DNA of 64,000 bases from JAGIBJ01 sp032119795 (GTDB lineage: Bacteria; Actinomycetota; Thermoleophilia; Solirubrobacterales; Solirubrobacteraceae), in NCBI GenBank assembly GCA_032119795.1, contig JAUMFO010000008.1:186001-250000 (forward strand), written 5' to 3'. The stretch's first letter is position 1, and each line of letters starts with the position of its first letter. Below the pieces are notes generated by a model. It was given only the letters and a program-made list of their open reading frames with translations, was not told the DNA's origin and made no database searches. Below are positions 25,886-34,327 of the stretch, one piece after another. Position numbers and translations under genes: made by a program.

Positions 25886-26296
25886 TCACACGCTCCGTAC
25901 GGCGCCGTTGATGAAATCGATGATGTCTTGGGTCGGAGAACCCGGCGTGAAGACTTCGGCGACGCCCAGCTTCTTGAGCTCGGGGATGTCGTCGCCCGGG
26001 ATCGTGCCGCCGACGGTGACGAGCACGTCGCCAGCGTCTTCGGCCTTGAGCAGCTCGACGACCTTCGGCACGAGCGTCATGTGCGCGCCGGAGAGGATCG
26101 ACAGCCCAACGGCGTCGGCGTCCTCCTGCAGCACGGTCTCGACGATCTGCTCGGGCGTCTGATGCAGACCCGTGTAGATGACTTCCATGCCTGCGTCACG
26201 CAGGGCACGGGCGATGATCTTCGCGCCACGGTCATGACCATCAAGGCCAGGCTTGGCAACGACGACGCGGATCTTGCGGACGGAGGCTTCGCTCAT
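25886..26296 (-). CDS. Stand-alone cobalamin-binding protein, methylmalonyl-CoA mutase C-terminal type
   Basis: 136 residues. KIRVVVAKPGLDGHDRGAKIIARALRDAGMEVIYTG carries the base-off B12 motif DxHxxG (D19, H21, G24). SILSGAHMTLVPKVVELLK and VTVGGTIPGDDIPELKKLG complete the domain. It is the small B12-binding half of a split acyl-CoA mutase (methylmalonyl-, ethylmalonyl- or isobutyryl-CoA type). The catalytic TIM-barrel subunit is not next to it. Placement between the etf genes and a thiolase suggests acyl-CoA or amino acid catabolism. Confidence 0.88.
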   Translation of the reverse strand: MSEASVRKIRVVVAKPGLDGHDRGAKIIARALRDAGMEVIYTGLHQTPEQIVETVLQEDADAVGLSILSGAHMTLVPKVVELLKAEDAGDVLVTVGGTIPGDDIPELKKLGVAEVFTPGSPTQDIIDFINGAVRSV

Positions 26297-26384
26297 GGGA
26301 AATCGGGCCTCACGCCGCTAGGGCACTGCGCGAGGCCCGCGGATCCTACTTCGCGAAGCTACTCCGGCGTCGGCTGCCCACTTT

Positions 26385-27206
26385 TCAGTGCTGACGCCCC
26401 GTCAAGAGACGCCGACCCACGGCGCCGGCGAGCACGAGCACGGCCACGCCGGTACCGGCCATAACCCTCCTCGTGAACTGGTCAATCGAGAGCACTTCCC
26501 AGCTCTCCCGCTTGGCGACGGCCCGCAGTGCACGGTCGGGATTGACGGCGACAGGGTGTCCAACCGCACGCAACATCGGCAGGTCGGAGATCGAGTCGCT
26601 GTATGCCGTGGAGTCCGCCAGGGAGAGGCCGTGCTCTTCGGCGAGTTCCTGCATCGCCTCGACTTTGCCCTCGCCGTAGATGAATGGTCCGCCGGGATTG
26701 CCGGTGTAACGCCCGTCGATGACCTCCGAGCGGGTCCCGACCGCGCCGTCGAGGTCGAGGACCTCGGCGAGCAGGTCGGCGAACTCCTGGCTGGAGGCCG
26801 TGACGAGGTAGACGGGCTCGCCTCGACGCTGGTGGGCGTGCGCGCGGTCGAGCACCTCGGGGTAGACCCGGGGCAAGACGCGTTCGAGGACCGCCGTCGA
26901 GATGTCAGAGAGGCGGTGCTCCTCGACGCCGGCAACGTAGCTCCCAACGCGAGTCCGGACGGCGTCGGTCGTGGCGTCGTCGAGCCCCCACAGCCGGAAG
27001 CGTGCGCCGACGATCGAGTCGCGCATCAGCTGGCGCCGGGAGACGATCCCAACGCTGGCCATCTCGATGAGGATCGAGAACCCGCTGGAACCAGACACCA
27101 AGGTGCGGTCGAGGTCGAAGAATGCCGCGGGACGGGTCATCGCCGGTGCCGAAACTTGGCGCTGGGACTCGTCAGGGGTTGCCGTGCTCACGGAGTCGAT
27201 TCTCAC
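26385..27206 (-). CDS. HAD-IB family hydrolase (SerB-like phosphatase)
   Basis: 273 residues. Motif I is FFDLDRTLVSG (D31, D33). Motif II is YLVTASSQEF. Motifs III/IV are GEGKVEAM and YSDSISDLPML. A hydrophobic C-terminal segment (GTGVAVLVLAGAVG) may anchor it to the membrane. Such proteins hydrolyse small phosphomonoesters, and the similarity to phosphoserine phosphatase is only at the level of the HAD-IB subclass. The start could be ATG at 27140 rather than GTG at 27206, since the first 22 residues are not conserved-looking. Confidence 0.85.
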   Translation of the reverse strand: MRIDSVSTATPDESQRQVSAPAMTRPAAFFDLDRTLVSGSSGFSILIEMASVGIVSRRQLMRDSIVGARFRLWGLDDATTDAVRTRVGSYVAGVEEHRLSDISTAVLERVLPRVYPEVLDRAHAHQRRGEPVYLVTASSQEFADLLAEVLDLDGAVGTRSEVIDGRYTGNPGGPFIYGEGKVEAMQELAEEHGLSLADSTAYSDSISDLPMLRAVGHPVAVNPDRALRAVAKRESWEVLSIDQFTRRVMAGTGVAVLVLAGAVGRRLLTGRQH

Positions 27207-27314
27207 GTACTGGGTACGGGGGTGCGCAAGTGGCGGCTCAGAGACCCCGGGGCGTGCAGGTATGCAGCCCTGTCGTGGCGATGTGCACGCCGGCGCGACG
27301 GCTGGAAACGCGCA

Positions 27315-27352
27315 AGGGGCGCGTCCCGGCCATTGGCCAGGAACGCGCCCCT
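27315..27352 (-). terminator. Terminator hairpin after thiolase gene
   Basis: Arms AGGGGCGCGT (27315-27324) and ACGCGCCCCT (27343-27352), with an inner GGCC-ATT-GGCC helix. It lies 24 bp past the thiolase stop on the minus strand. Confidence 0.65.
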
Positions 27353-27375
27353 CGGCGAATCAGGTGTGACTGGTG

Positions 27376-28557
27376 TTAGCTGGTGGCAACGCGCACGATG
27401 ACCGCGTCGCCCTGGCCACCGCCGGAGCAGATGGCAGCCACGCCGAGGCCACCGCCGCGGCGACCCAGCTCGAGCACGAGCGAGCCGATGATGCGGGCGC
27501 CGGACATGCCAAGCGGGTGACCGAGCGCAACGGCACCGCCGTTGACGTTGACGTTCTCGGGGGTGAGACCGAGCATCTTCATCGAGTTGAGGCCAACGGA
27601 CGAGAACGCCTCGTTGAACTCCCACAGGTCGATGTCCTCAACCTTCAGGCCAGCCTTGTCGAGCGCCTTCTTGGCAGCGGCGCCAGGGGTCTTGGCGAGG
27701 TACGGGAAGTCGTCGGCGACCTGCGCCCAGCCCACGATCTCGCCGAGGATCTGCTTGCCGTTCTTCTGCGCCCACTCTTCGGAGGCGAGCACGAGGGCGG
27801 CGCCACCGTCGTTGACCGACGGCGAGTTGCCAGCGGTGTGCGTGCCGTCCTTGACGAGGCCACGGAGCTTGCTCAGCGACTCGGGCGTGGTGCCCTCGCG
27901 CGGGCTCTCGTCGACGTCGACGATCGTGTCGCCCTTGCGGCCGGGCACGGTGACGGGGACGATCTCGGCCGGCAGGTTGCCGTTGGCCTGGGCGGCGAGC
28001 GCGCGCTCATGGGAGCGTGCAGCGAACTCGTCGAGCGCTTCGCGCGTGATCTCGAGCTCGTCGCCGACCTCGGTTGCCTCGACGAACATCTGCTTGCCGG
28101 TGAAGGCGTTCGTCAGGCCGTCGTGCTGCATCAGGTCGATCATCGTCGCCGGGCCCATGCGGAACCCGTTGCGCGAGCCGGGAAGCGCGTGGGGCGCCTG
28201 CGACATCGACTCCATACCGCCACCGATGGCGACGTCCACCTCACCGGCGCGGATGTGGAGATCAGCGATCGCAACGGCGCGCATGCCGGAGGCGCACACC
28301 TTGTTGATCGTCTCGGAGCTCACGCCGATCGGGATGCCGGCAGCGATCTGCGCCTGACGCGACGGGATCTGGCCAGCGCCGCCCTGCAGCACCTGGCCCA
28401 TCACGACGTGCTCGACCTGCTCGGGCGTGACGCCCGCGCGCTCGAGTGCGCCGCGGATCGCGATGCTGCCCAGCTCAGTCGCCGGGAGTGAGGACAAGGC
28501 CCCGCTCAGTTTGCCGATCGGGGTGCGTGCGGTCCCCAGAATCACAGTCTTGGCCAT
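27376..28557 (-). CDS. Thiolase (acetyl-CoA C-acyltransferase)
   Basis: 393 residues, usual thiolase length. The nucleophile is C88 in NKVCASGMRA. H347 is in ALGHPLGMSG and the second cysteine C377 is in CSGGGQGDA. The N-terminus ILGTARTPIGKLSGAL is typical. It condenses or cleaves acyl-CoA and acetyl-CoA in the cytoplasm. Whether it is biosynthetic or degradative cannot be decided. It stands alone, divergent from the LAL regulators, with its own hairpin terminator. Confidence 0.95.
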   Translation of the reverse strand: MAKTVILGTARTPIGKLSGALSSLPATELGSIAIRGALERAGVTPEQVEHVVMGQVLQGGAGQIPSRQAQIAAGIPIGVSSETINKVCASGMRAVAIADLHIRAGEVDVAIGGGMESMSQAPHALPGSRNGFRMGPATMIDLMQHDGLTNAFTGKQMFVEATEVGDELEITREALDEFAARSHERALAAQANGNLPAEIVPVTVPGRKGDTIVDVDESPREGTTPESLSKLRGLVKDGTHTAGNSPSVNDGGAALVLASEEWAQKNGKQILGEIVGWAQVADDFPYLAKTPGAAAKKALDKAGLKVEDIDLWEFNEAFSSVGLNSMKMLGLTPENVNVNGGAVALGHPLGMSGARIIGSLVLELGRRGGGLGVAAICSGGGQGDAVIVRVATS

Positions 28558-28737
28558 GTGAGAAAAGCCCTCTCCGAAGGTGGCGGTCGGCGGGGGAGCT
28601 TAGGCGACGGCCTCCGTCTCGTGCGGCGCGCCGACGAGTCGGCCTCAGCGGCACCCACCAAAACGGGGTCCGCGGCGACCGACGAGTGAGGCATCTGACT
28701 CGGCGCGAAACCGCTCGCGGCTCTACGATTCGGGGCG

Positions 28738-31530
28738 ATGGCCGACGACGCACTCCTCGAACGCTCCGAGCAGCAGAGCGCCATCGAATCCGCCCTCGCT
28801 GCGGCCCGGCGCGGCGACGGTCGGGTGCTGGTGATCGAGGGGGCCGCCGGGATCGGGAAGAGCCGCCTGCTGCAGGAGCTCCGGGAGACGGCGACGGGCG
28901 CACAGCGGGTCCTCTATGCGCGCGCGAGCGAACTCGAACGCGGCTTTGCCTTCGGCGTCGTTCGGCAGCTCTTTGAGGGCGTCGTGCGCGACGCCACGCT
29001 CGGCCCGATTGCCCTCGACAGCGCCGCGTCCGCCGCGCGCGACATCTTCGAGGAGACGCCCGGCGAGGAACGCGCAGCGAGCTTCGCCTTGCTTCACAGC
29101 TTGCACTGGCTCGCGGTGAATCTCGCCGAGGATCAGCCGCTCGTGCTGGCCGTCGACGATCTGCACTGGTGCGACGCCTCGTCGCTGCGCTTCCTGACCT
29201 ACCTGGGCCGGCGCTTGGAGCAAACGCCAATCCTGCTGGCGGCAACCACGCGGCCGATCCCGCCGGCGGACAGCGACGCCGATCTCATCGCCGAGTTGCT
29301 CTCCGACCCTCAGGCGGTGCACCTCTACCCGCAGGCGCTCTCAGCGGCGGCCGCTCAATCGCTGCTGGAAGCCCAGCTGGATCGCCCGGTTGACGCGACG
29401 TTTGCCGCCGCGTGTTTTCGCGCGACGGAAGGCAACCCGTTGATGCTGCGCCAGCTCGCGCGCTCGATCCAGGCGGAGGGGACCGAGCCAACGGCCGCCA
29501 GCGCCGTCGATGTACGCCGCGTCGCGCACCGTGCGCTGTCGCGAACGGTCCTGGCGCGTGTCGGGCGCTATTCACCCCAAGCCATCGCGCTCGCTCGCGC
29601 CGTGGCCGTCCTGGGCGATACCTCGACGATCGCCCAGGTTGGCCAGCTCGCCGGCCTCTCAGGAGAGGAGGTCGCCGGCGGCTGGAGCGAGCTCGTCGAC
29701 GCCGAGATCCTTCGCCGCGACCAGCTCTCGTTCGTCCATGCGCTCGTGCGCGACGCGATCTACTTCGACCTGCCGGAGCCACAGCGCCTGGCGCTACACG
29801 CAAGCGCAGCCCGAGCGCTCGATGGGGCCGGTGCCTCGGCCGAGCGGATCGCGAGCCAGCTGGCGCTCGCAGCGCCCAGTGGCGACGCCTGGGCCGTCGA
29901 CGTCGCCGTGCGCGCAGCCGACGCCGCACTCAGCCGCGGCGCGCCAGGCGAAGCTGCGGCGCACCTTCGCCGGGCGCTCGCCGAGCCGCCGACCTCGGCG
30001 GAGCAGCGGGCCCGCGTGATGACCAAGCTGGCCGCCGCGCTGTACGACGTCGACGGCCACGGCGCCATCGAGGTCCTCGAGCAGATCGCTGCCGACGAGA
30101 CCGACCCGCGCCGACGCGGTGAAGCCCAGCTCTCGCTCGTGCAAGGGCTCGCGCTCACCGACCGGTGGGACCGCGCTTCGCTGATCTGCCGCACGGCCAT
30201 CGCCGAGATGGGCCCGCCGGAAGACGATCTGCGCGCCGCACTGACCGCCGTGCGGACGGTCGCCGCGCTCTTTGGGGCCGATGACCCCGAGATTCTGGAG
30301 ACCGTGTCCCAGCACCGCCAGCTCGCGGCCGACGCCAGCGTCGGCCACCGGCTTGAGGCTGGCCTGGCCGCGCTGATGTGGGCGTATGAGGGCGGCAGCG
30401 CGTCGGACTGCGCCGACCTGGCCTTCCGCTCGCTCGCGACCGATGCGTCGATCTTCCGTCGGCACACGCTGGTGTCGGTCTCTCCCCTTTACGTGCTCGC
30501 CGTTGCCGACTACCCCGGCAGCCTGGAGGTCTGGGATCGGATTCACGAGGACGCCCACCGCAGCGGATCGCCGATCCTGCACCTCAACCTGGACCTGTGG
30601 CTCGGGGTGACGCAGCTCTGCCGTGGCGACCTGCGCTCTGCCATCCAGGGCATCCGCGACGCGCTCGCGCTCGGCCTGAGCTGGGGCTCCGGGCAGGAGG
30701 CGCTGCGCTACCACCGGTCGATGCTTGCGACCGCGCTGACGGCCAGCGGCGACCTGACGCAGTCGCGCGCGGTCCTCAGCGACGGTCGTCCGGATCCGAC
30801 GAGCGAGACGCTCGGTGCGCTGCTGTGGTGGCGTGCCCACGCTGAGCTGCTCCTGGCCGAAGGTGCCGCCGACGAGGCGCTCGCCGCCACGCAGGCACTC
30901 GCCCGACGGGCATCCTGGATGGCGTCGCCGGTCGCCGTCGACTGGCGCCCCGTGCAGGCGCTCGCTCTGCACCACCTCGGCCAGGCCGAAGCCGCCGAAC
31001 AGGCCGCTCTGGCGGGCGTTGAGACCGCGCAGATCTGGGGAGCACCGAGCGCGGTGGGAGCCGCCCTGCGGGCGCTCGGCGAGGTCCGCCCCGACGGACT
31101 TGAGGACCTGCGCCGATCGGTCGTGGTGCTCGACGGATCCGTCTCACGCCTCGAACTTGCCAAATCTTTGCTGGCCTACGGTTCCGCGATCCGGCGTGAT
31201 CGCCAGCCGACGGATGCCCGGGACTACCTCGACCGCGCCTTCGAGCTCGCTGAGGCGTGCGGATCACCGAGGCTCGCCGAGGCCGCCCGAACCGAGCTCG
31301 CGGCCACCGGCGTGCGCCGACGTGCCGCCGACGCCAGCGGCCCCGACGCACTCACGCCAAGTGAGCGCCGCGTCGCCGACCTCGCCGCATCCGGCCGCAC
31401 GAACCGCGAGATCGCCCAAGCGCTCTTCGTTACCCCCAAGACCGTCGAGGTCCACCTCTCGGCGACCTACCGCAAGCTTGGAATCGCCTCGCGCCATGCG
31501 CTGCCCGGCGCGCTTACGGGGGCGTCCTGA
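28738..31530 (+). CDS. LAL-type regulator 1: AAA ATPase with C-terminal LuxR HTH
   Basis: 930 residues. The N-terminal STAND/AAA ATPase has Walker A EGAAGIGKSRLL (35-42) and Walker B LVLAVDDLHWCD near 135. The middle (about 400-860) is helical, TPR-like, as in MalT. The C-terminal LuxR HTH begins LTPSERRVADLAASGRTNREIA and ends VEVHLSATYRKLGIASRHAL. MalT-like LAL regulators bind a small inducer plus ATP, oligomerise and activate transcription. It is first of three tandem paralogues; the next starts 8 bp after its stop. TACGAT 11 bp before the ATG could be a -10 giving a near-leaderless transcript. The inducer and targets are unknown. Confidence 0.92.
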   Translation: MADDALLERSEQQSAIESALAAARRGDGRVLVIEGAAGIGKSRLLQELRETATGAQRVLYARASELERGFAFGVVRQLFEGVVRDATLGPIALDSAASAARDIFEETPGEERAASFALLHSLHWLAVNLAEDQPLVLAVDDLHWCDASSLRFLTYLGRRLEQTPILLAATTRPIPPADSDADLIAELLSDPQAVHLYPQALSAAAAQSLLEAQLDRPVDATFAAACFRATEGNPLMLRQLARSIQAEGTEPTAASAVDVRRVAHRALSRTVLARVGRYSPQAIALARAVAVLGDTSTIAQVGQLAGLSGEEVAGGWSELVDAEILRRDQLSFVHALVRDAIYFDLPEPQRLALHASAARALDGAGASAERIASQLALAAPSGDAWAVDVAVRAADAALSRGAPGEAAAHLRRALAEPPTSAEQRARVMTKLAAALYDVDGHGAIEVLEQIAADETDPRRRGEAQLSLVQGLALTDRWDRASLICRTAIAEMGPPEDDLRAALTAVRTVAALFGADDPEILETVSQHRQLAADASVGHRLEAGLAALMWAYEGGSASDCADLAFRSLATDASIFRRHTLVSVSPLYVLAVADYPGSLEVWDRIHEDAHRSGSPILHLNLDLWLGVTQLCRGDLRSAIQGIRDALALGLSWGSGQEALRYHRSMLATALTASGDLTQSRAVLSDGRPDPTSETLGALLWWRAHAELLLAEGAADEALAATQALARRASWMASPVAVDWRPVQALALHHLGQAEAAEQAALAGVETAQIWGAPSAVGAALRALGEVRPDGLEDLRRSVVVLDGSVSRLELAKSLLAYGSAIRRDRQPTDARDYLDRAFELAEACGSPRLAEAARTELAATGVRRRAADASGPDALTPSERRVADLAASGRTNREIAQALFVTPKTVEVHLSATYRKLGIASRHALPGALTGAS

Positions 31531-31537
31531 GGTGGCG

Positions 31538-34327
31538 GTGTCCGAGCTCCTCGAACGGGCCGACCAAGCCGCGCAGATCGACGAGGCCCTCTCTGCTGCT
31601 TGGCGCGGCGAGGGTCGCGTGCTGGTGATTGAGGGGCCGCCCGGGATCGGGAAGAGCCGCCTCCTGCATGAACTGCGCGACCGCGGCGCTGCTCGCCAGC
31701 GTGTGCTTTACGCCCGAGCGAGCGAGCTTGAACGCGGGTTCGCGTTCGGCGTTGTTCGCCAGCTGCTGGAAGGGATCGTGCGTGACCCCGAACTCGGCCC
31801 GATCGTGCTGGCGGGCGCAGCGATGTCGGCTCGCGACATCTTCGAGGACACTCCCGGTGAGGAACGCGCCGCCAACTTCGCGCTCCTGCACGGGCTCTAT
31901 TGGCTGACGCTCAATCTCGCCGAGACTCAGCCGGTGGTGCTCGCGATCGACGACCTGCACTGGTGCGACGCCTCGTCGCTGCGGTTCTTGGCCTACCTCG
32001 GGCGCCGGCTCGAAGACACGCCCGCGCTCCTGGCCGCCACCACCCGCCCGGTGCCACCAGCCAGCGTCGACGCCGATCTCCTCGCCGAGCTGCTCTCTGA
32101 TCCGACGGCGATGCACGTCTATCCCAAAGCGCTCTCGGCTACCGCGGTCGGCGCCCTCCTCACCAGCGAGCTCGCGCAGCCCGTCGACCCCGGCTTTGCC
32201 GAGGCCTGCTTCGAGGCCACCGACGGGAATCCCCTGATGCTCCGCCAGCTAGCGCGCTCCCTGCAGGCCGAGGGCACCGAGCCGACGGCTGCGAACGCGG
32301 CCAGCGTCCGCCGAGCCGCCCACCGCGCACTCTCACGGACGGTCCTGGCACGGGTTGGTCGCTACTCGGCCGAGGCGATCGCGGTCGCCCGGGCCGTCGC
32401 GACGTTCGGGCCGACCGCCACCGTCCCGCTCGTCTCCGCGCTCACCGGGCTTGCGTCGACGCAGATCACGACGGCGTGGCGGGAGCTCGTCGAGGCCGAG
32501 GTGTTCGTCCGTGAGGACCTGGGCTTCGTCCACGCCCTCGTCCGCGACGCGATCTACTTCGACCTCCCCGAACTCGAGCGTCAAACACTCCACCTGGAAG
32601 CGGCTCGCGTCCTGGCGAACGCTGGGGCGTCGGTCGAGCGCGTCGCCAGCCAGCTCCAGCTCGCGCCGCACGCCGGCGACCCCTGGGTCGCTGGCGTCGC
32701 CGTCGAAGCGGGCTCCGCCGCGCTGCGGCGTGGTGCCCCGGATGCGGCCGCGCGGCACCTGCGCCGCGCCCTCGACGAGCCGGTGGCTGCTGAGCTGCGC
32801 CCTGCCGTGCTCGGCCAGTACGCAGAAGCACTGTTCGACGTCGACGCTCCAGCGGCGACGGAGGTCCTGCGCGAACTCGTGGAACTCACGGCCGACCGCC
32901 GCGCACGGGCGATGGCGGAGATCACCCTCGCCCAGGCCCTGTTTCTGACGGACCGCTGGAAAGAGGCCGGGGCGCTGTGCGTCGAGGCCGCCTCAAGACT
33001 CACCGACGAAGACGACGGCCTCGTTGCGCACTTCCAAGCGGTGCGTGGAGCCGTCGTCCTGTTCGGTGGGGACGACCGCGACGTCCTGCCTGCGCTCGAG
33101 GCGTCGTACACGCTGCAGCCGGGGGCCAGCCTTGGCTACCGCCTGCTGGCTGGCATCGCAGCGCAGTGGCGCACGTACCACGGTGGCAGTGCAGAGGAAT
33201 GCGCCGACTTGGCCGCGCAGGCCATCGACTCCGATGCCTCGATCCTGCGCGACCACACGCTCGTCGCCGTCTCACCGCTCTACGTGCTTGGACTCGCCGA
33301 CCGCGATGAGGGGCTCGACCTGTGGCAGCGGGCACGGATCGACGCCCAGCGCAGCGGCTCCGTGATCCTCCACCTGACGGTCGACCTGTGGCTCGGCTTC
33401 ACGCTCCAGCGCCGAGGTGATCTCACCTCGGCCATCACCGGACTCTCGGACGCGATCGACCGGGCCCTCTCCTGGGGCTCCGGCGCCGAGCCGCAACGGT
33501 TCGCGCGCGCTTCACTGGCGCTCGCCTACATGGATGCGGGCGACCTCGCCGCGGCCCGGGCCACGCTCGACGCGTCGCCCGACTCACCGAACGCCCAGCA
33601 GCCCTCCCTGGGCGGCGCCCTCTGGTGGCACGCGCAGACGTGGGTCCTCTTCTCAGAAGGTCGCCTCGACGAGGCGCTCGCCGCGTCGCACACCCTTGAG
33701 TACTGCGCGTCCCGCATGCCAACGCCGATCGGCGTCGACTGGCACCTGCCTCGTGCGCTGATTCTCCACCGCCGCGGAGAACACGACGACGCGCTAGTGG
33801 TTGCCAACCAAGCCGTGGCGATCGGCGAGCAATGGGGTTCCCCCGGCATCCTCGGCCCAGCGCTGCGGATCCGCAGCGAGATCACCGGCGACGACCTGAC
33901 GGATCTGCGGCGCGCCGTCGAGCTCCTTGAGCCGTCAGCCGCCCGCATTCAGCTCGCCCGCACCCTCATTGCCTATGGCGCCGCGCTGCGCCGCCAGCGC
34001 AAACCGACCGAGGCGCGCGACCCGCTCGAGCGCGCCTACGAGATCGCCGGAGCCTGCGGATCGCCCGGGCTGGTGGAGGCGGCCCGCGTGGAACTCGGCG
34101 CGACCGGAATCCGCCGTCGACCTGGCGACATCGCCGGCGCCGGCGCGCTGACGCCGAGCGAACGACGCGTCGCAGATCTCGCCGCCGGTGGGCGAACGAA
34201 CCGGGAGATCGCCCAGGAGCTGTTCGTCACGCCCAAGACCGTCGAGGTCCATCTCTCGGCCGCCTACCGCAAACTCGGGATCGGGTCTCGCCACGCCCTC
34301 GCCAGCGCCCTGTCTGGAGACGCATGA
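31538..34327 (+). CDS. LAL-type regulator 2: AAA ATPase with C-terminal LuxR HTH
   Basis: 929 residues from GTG at 31538, which has GAGG about 5 bp upstream; GTG at 31532 is an alternative. The long open frame upstream is a shadow of regulator 1. Walker A is EGPPGIGKSRLL, Walker B VVLAIDDLHWCD, and the C-terminal HTH LTPSERRVADLAAGGRTNREIA. It is strikingly similar to regulator 1 in the ATPase part (LYARASELERGFAFGVVRQL shared exactly). The sensor-like middle differs more. It overlaps regulator 3 by 4 bp (ATGA), so all three are probably one operon. Confidence 0.92.
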   Translation: MSELLERADQAAQIDEALSAAWRGEGRVLVIEGPPGIGKSRLLHELRDRGAARQRVLYARASELERGFAFGVVRQLLEGIVRDPELGPIVLAGAAMSARDIFEDTPGEERAANFALLHGLYWLTLNLAETQPVVLAIDDLHWCDASSLRFLAYLGRRLEDTPALLAATTRPVPPASVDADLLAELLSDPTAMHVYPKALSATAVGALLTSELAQPVDPGFAEACFEATDGNPLMLRQLARSLQAEGTEPTAANAASVRRAAHRALSRTVLARVGRYSAEAIAVARAVATFGPTATVPLVSALTGLASTQITTAWRELVEAEVFVREDLGFVHALVRDAIYFDLPELERQTLHLEAARVLANAGASVERVASQLQLAPHAGDPWVAGVAVEAGSAALRRGAPDAAARHLRRALDEPVAAELRPAVLGQYAEALFDVDAPAATEVLRELVELTADRRARAMAEITLAQALFLTDRWKEAGALCVEAASRLTDEDDGLVAHFQAVRGAVVLFGGDDRDVLPALEASYTLQPGASLGYRLLAGIAAQWRTYHGGSAEECADLAAQAIDSDASILRDHTLVAVSPLYVLGLADRDEGLDLWQRARIDAQRSGSVILHLTVDLWLGFTLQRRGDLTSAITGLSDAIDRALSWGSGAEPQRFARASLALAYMDAGDLAAARATLDASPDSPNAQQPSLGGALWWHAQTWVLFSEGRLDEALAASHTLEYCASRMPTPIGVDWHLPRALILHRRGEHDDALVVANQAVAIGEQWGSPGILGPALRIRSEITGDDLTDLRRAVELLEPSAARIQLARTLIAYGAALRRQRKPTEARDPLERAYEIAGACGSPGLVEAARVELGATGIRRRPGDIAGAGALTPSERRVADLAAGGRTNREIAQELFVTPKTVEVHLSAAYRKLGIGSRHALASALSGDA

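Noticed and set aside
30815..31537. N-terminal extension of LAL regulator 2
   Set aside because: The extension is another frame of regulator 1; the paralogue alignment places the start at 31532 or 31538.
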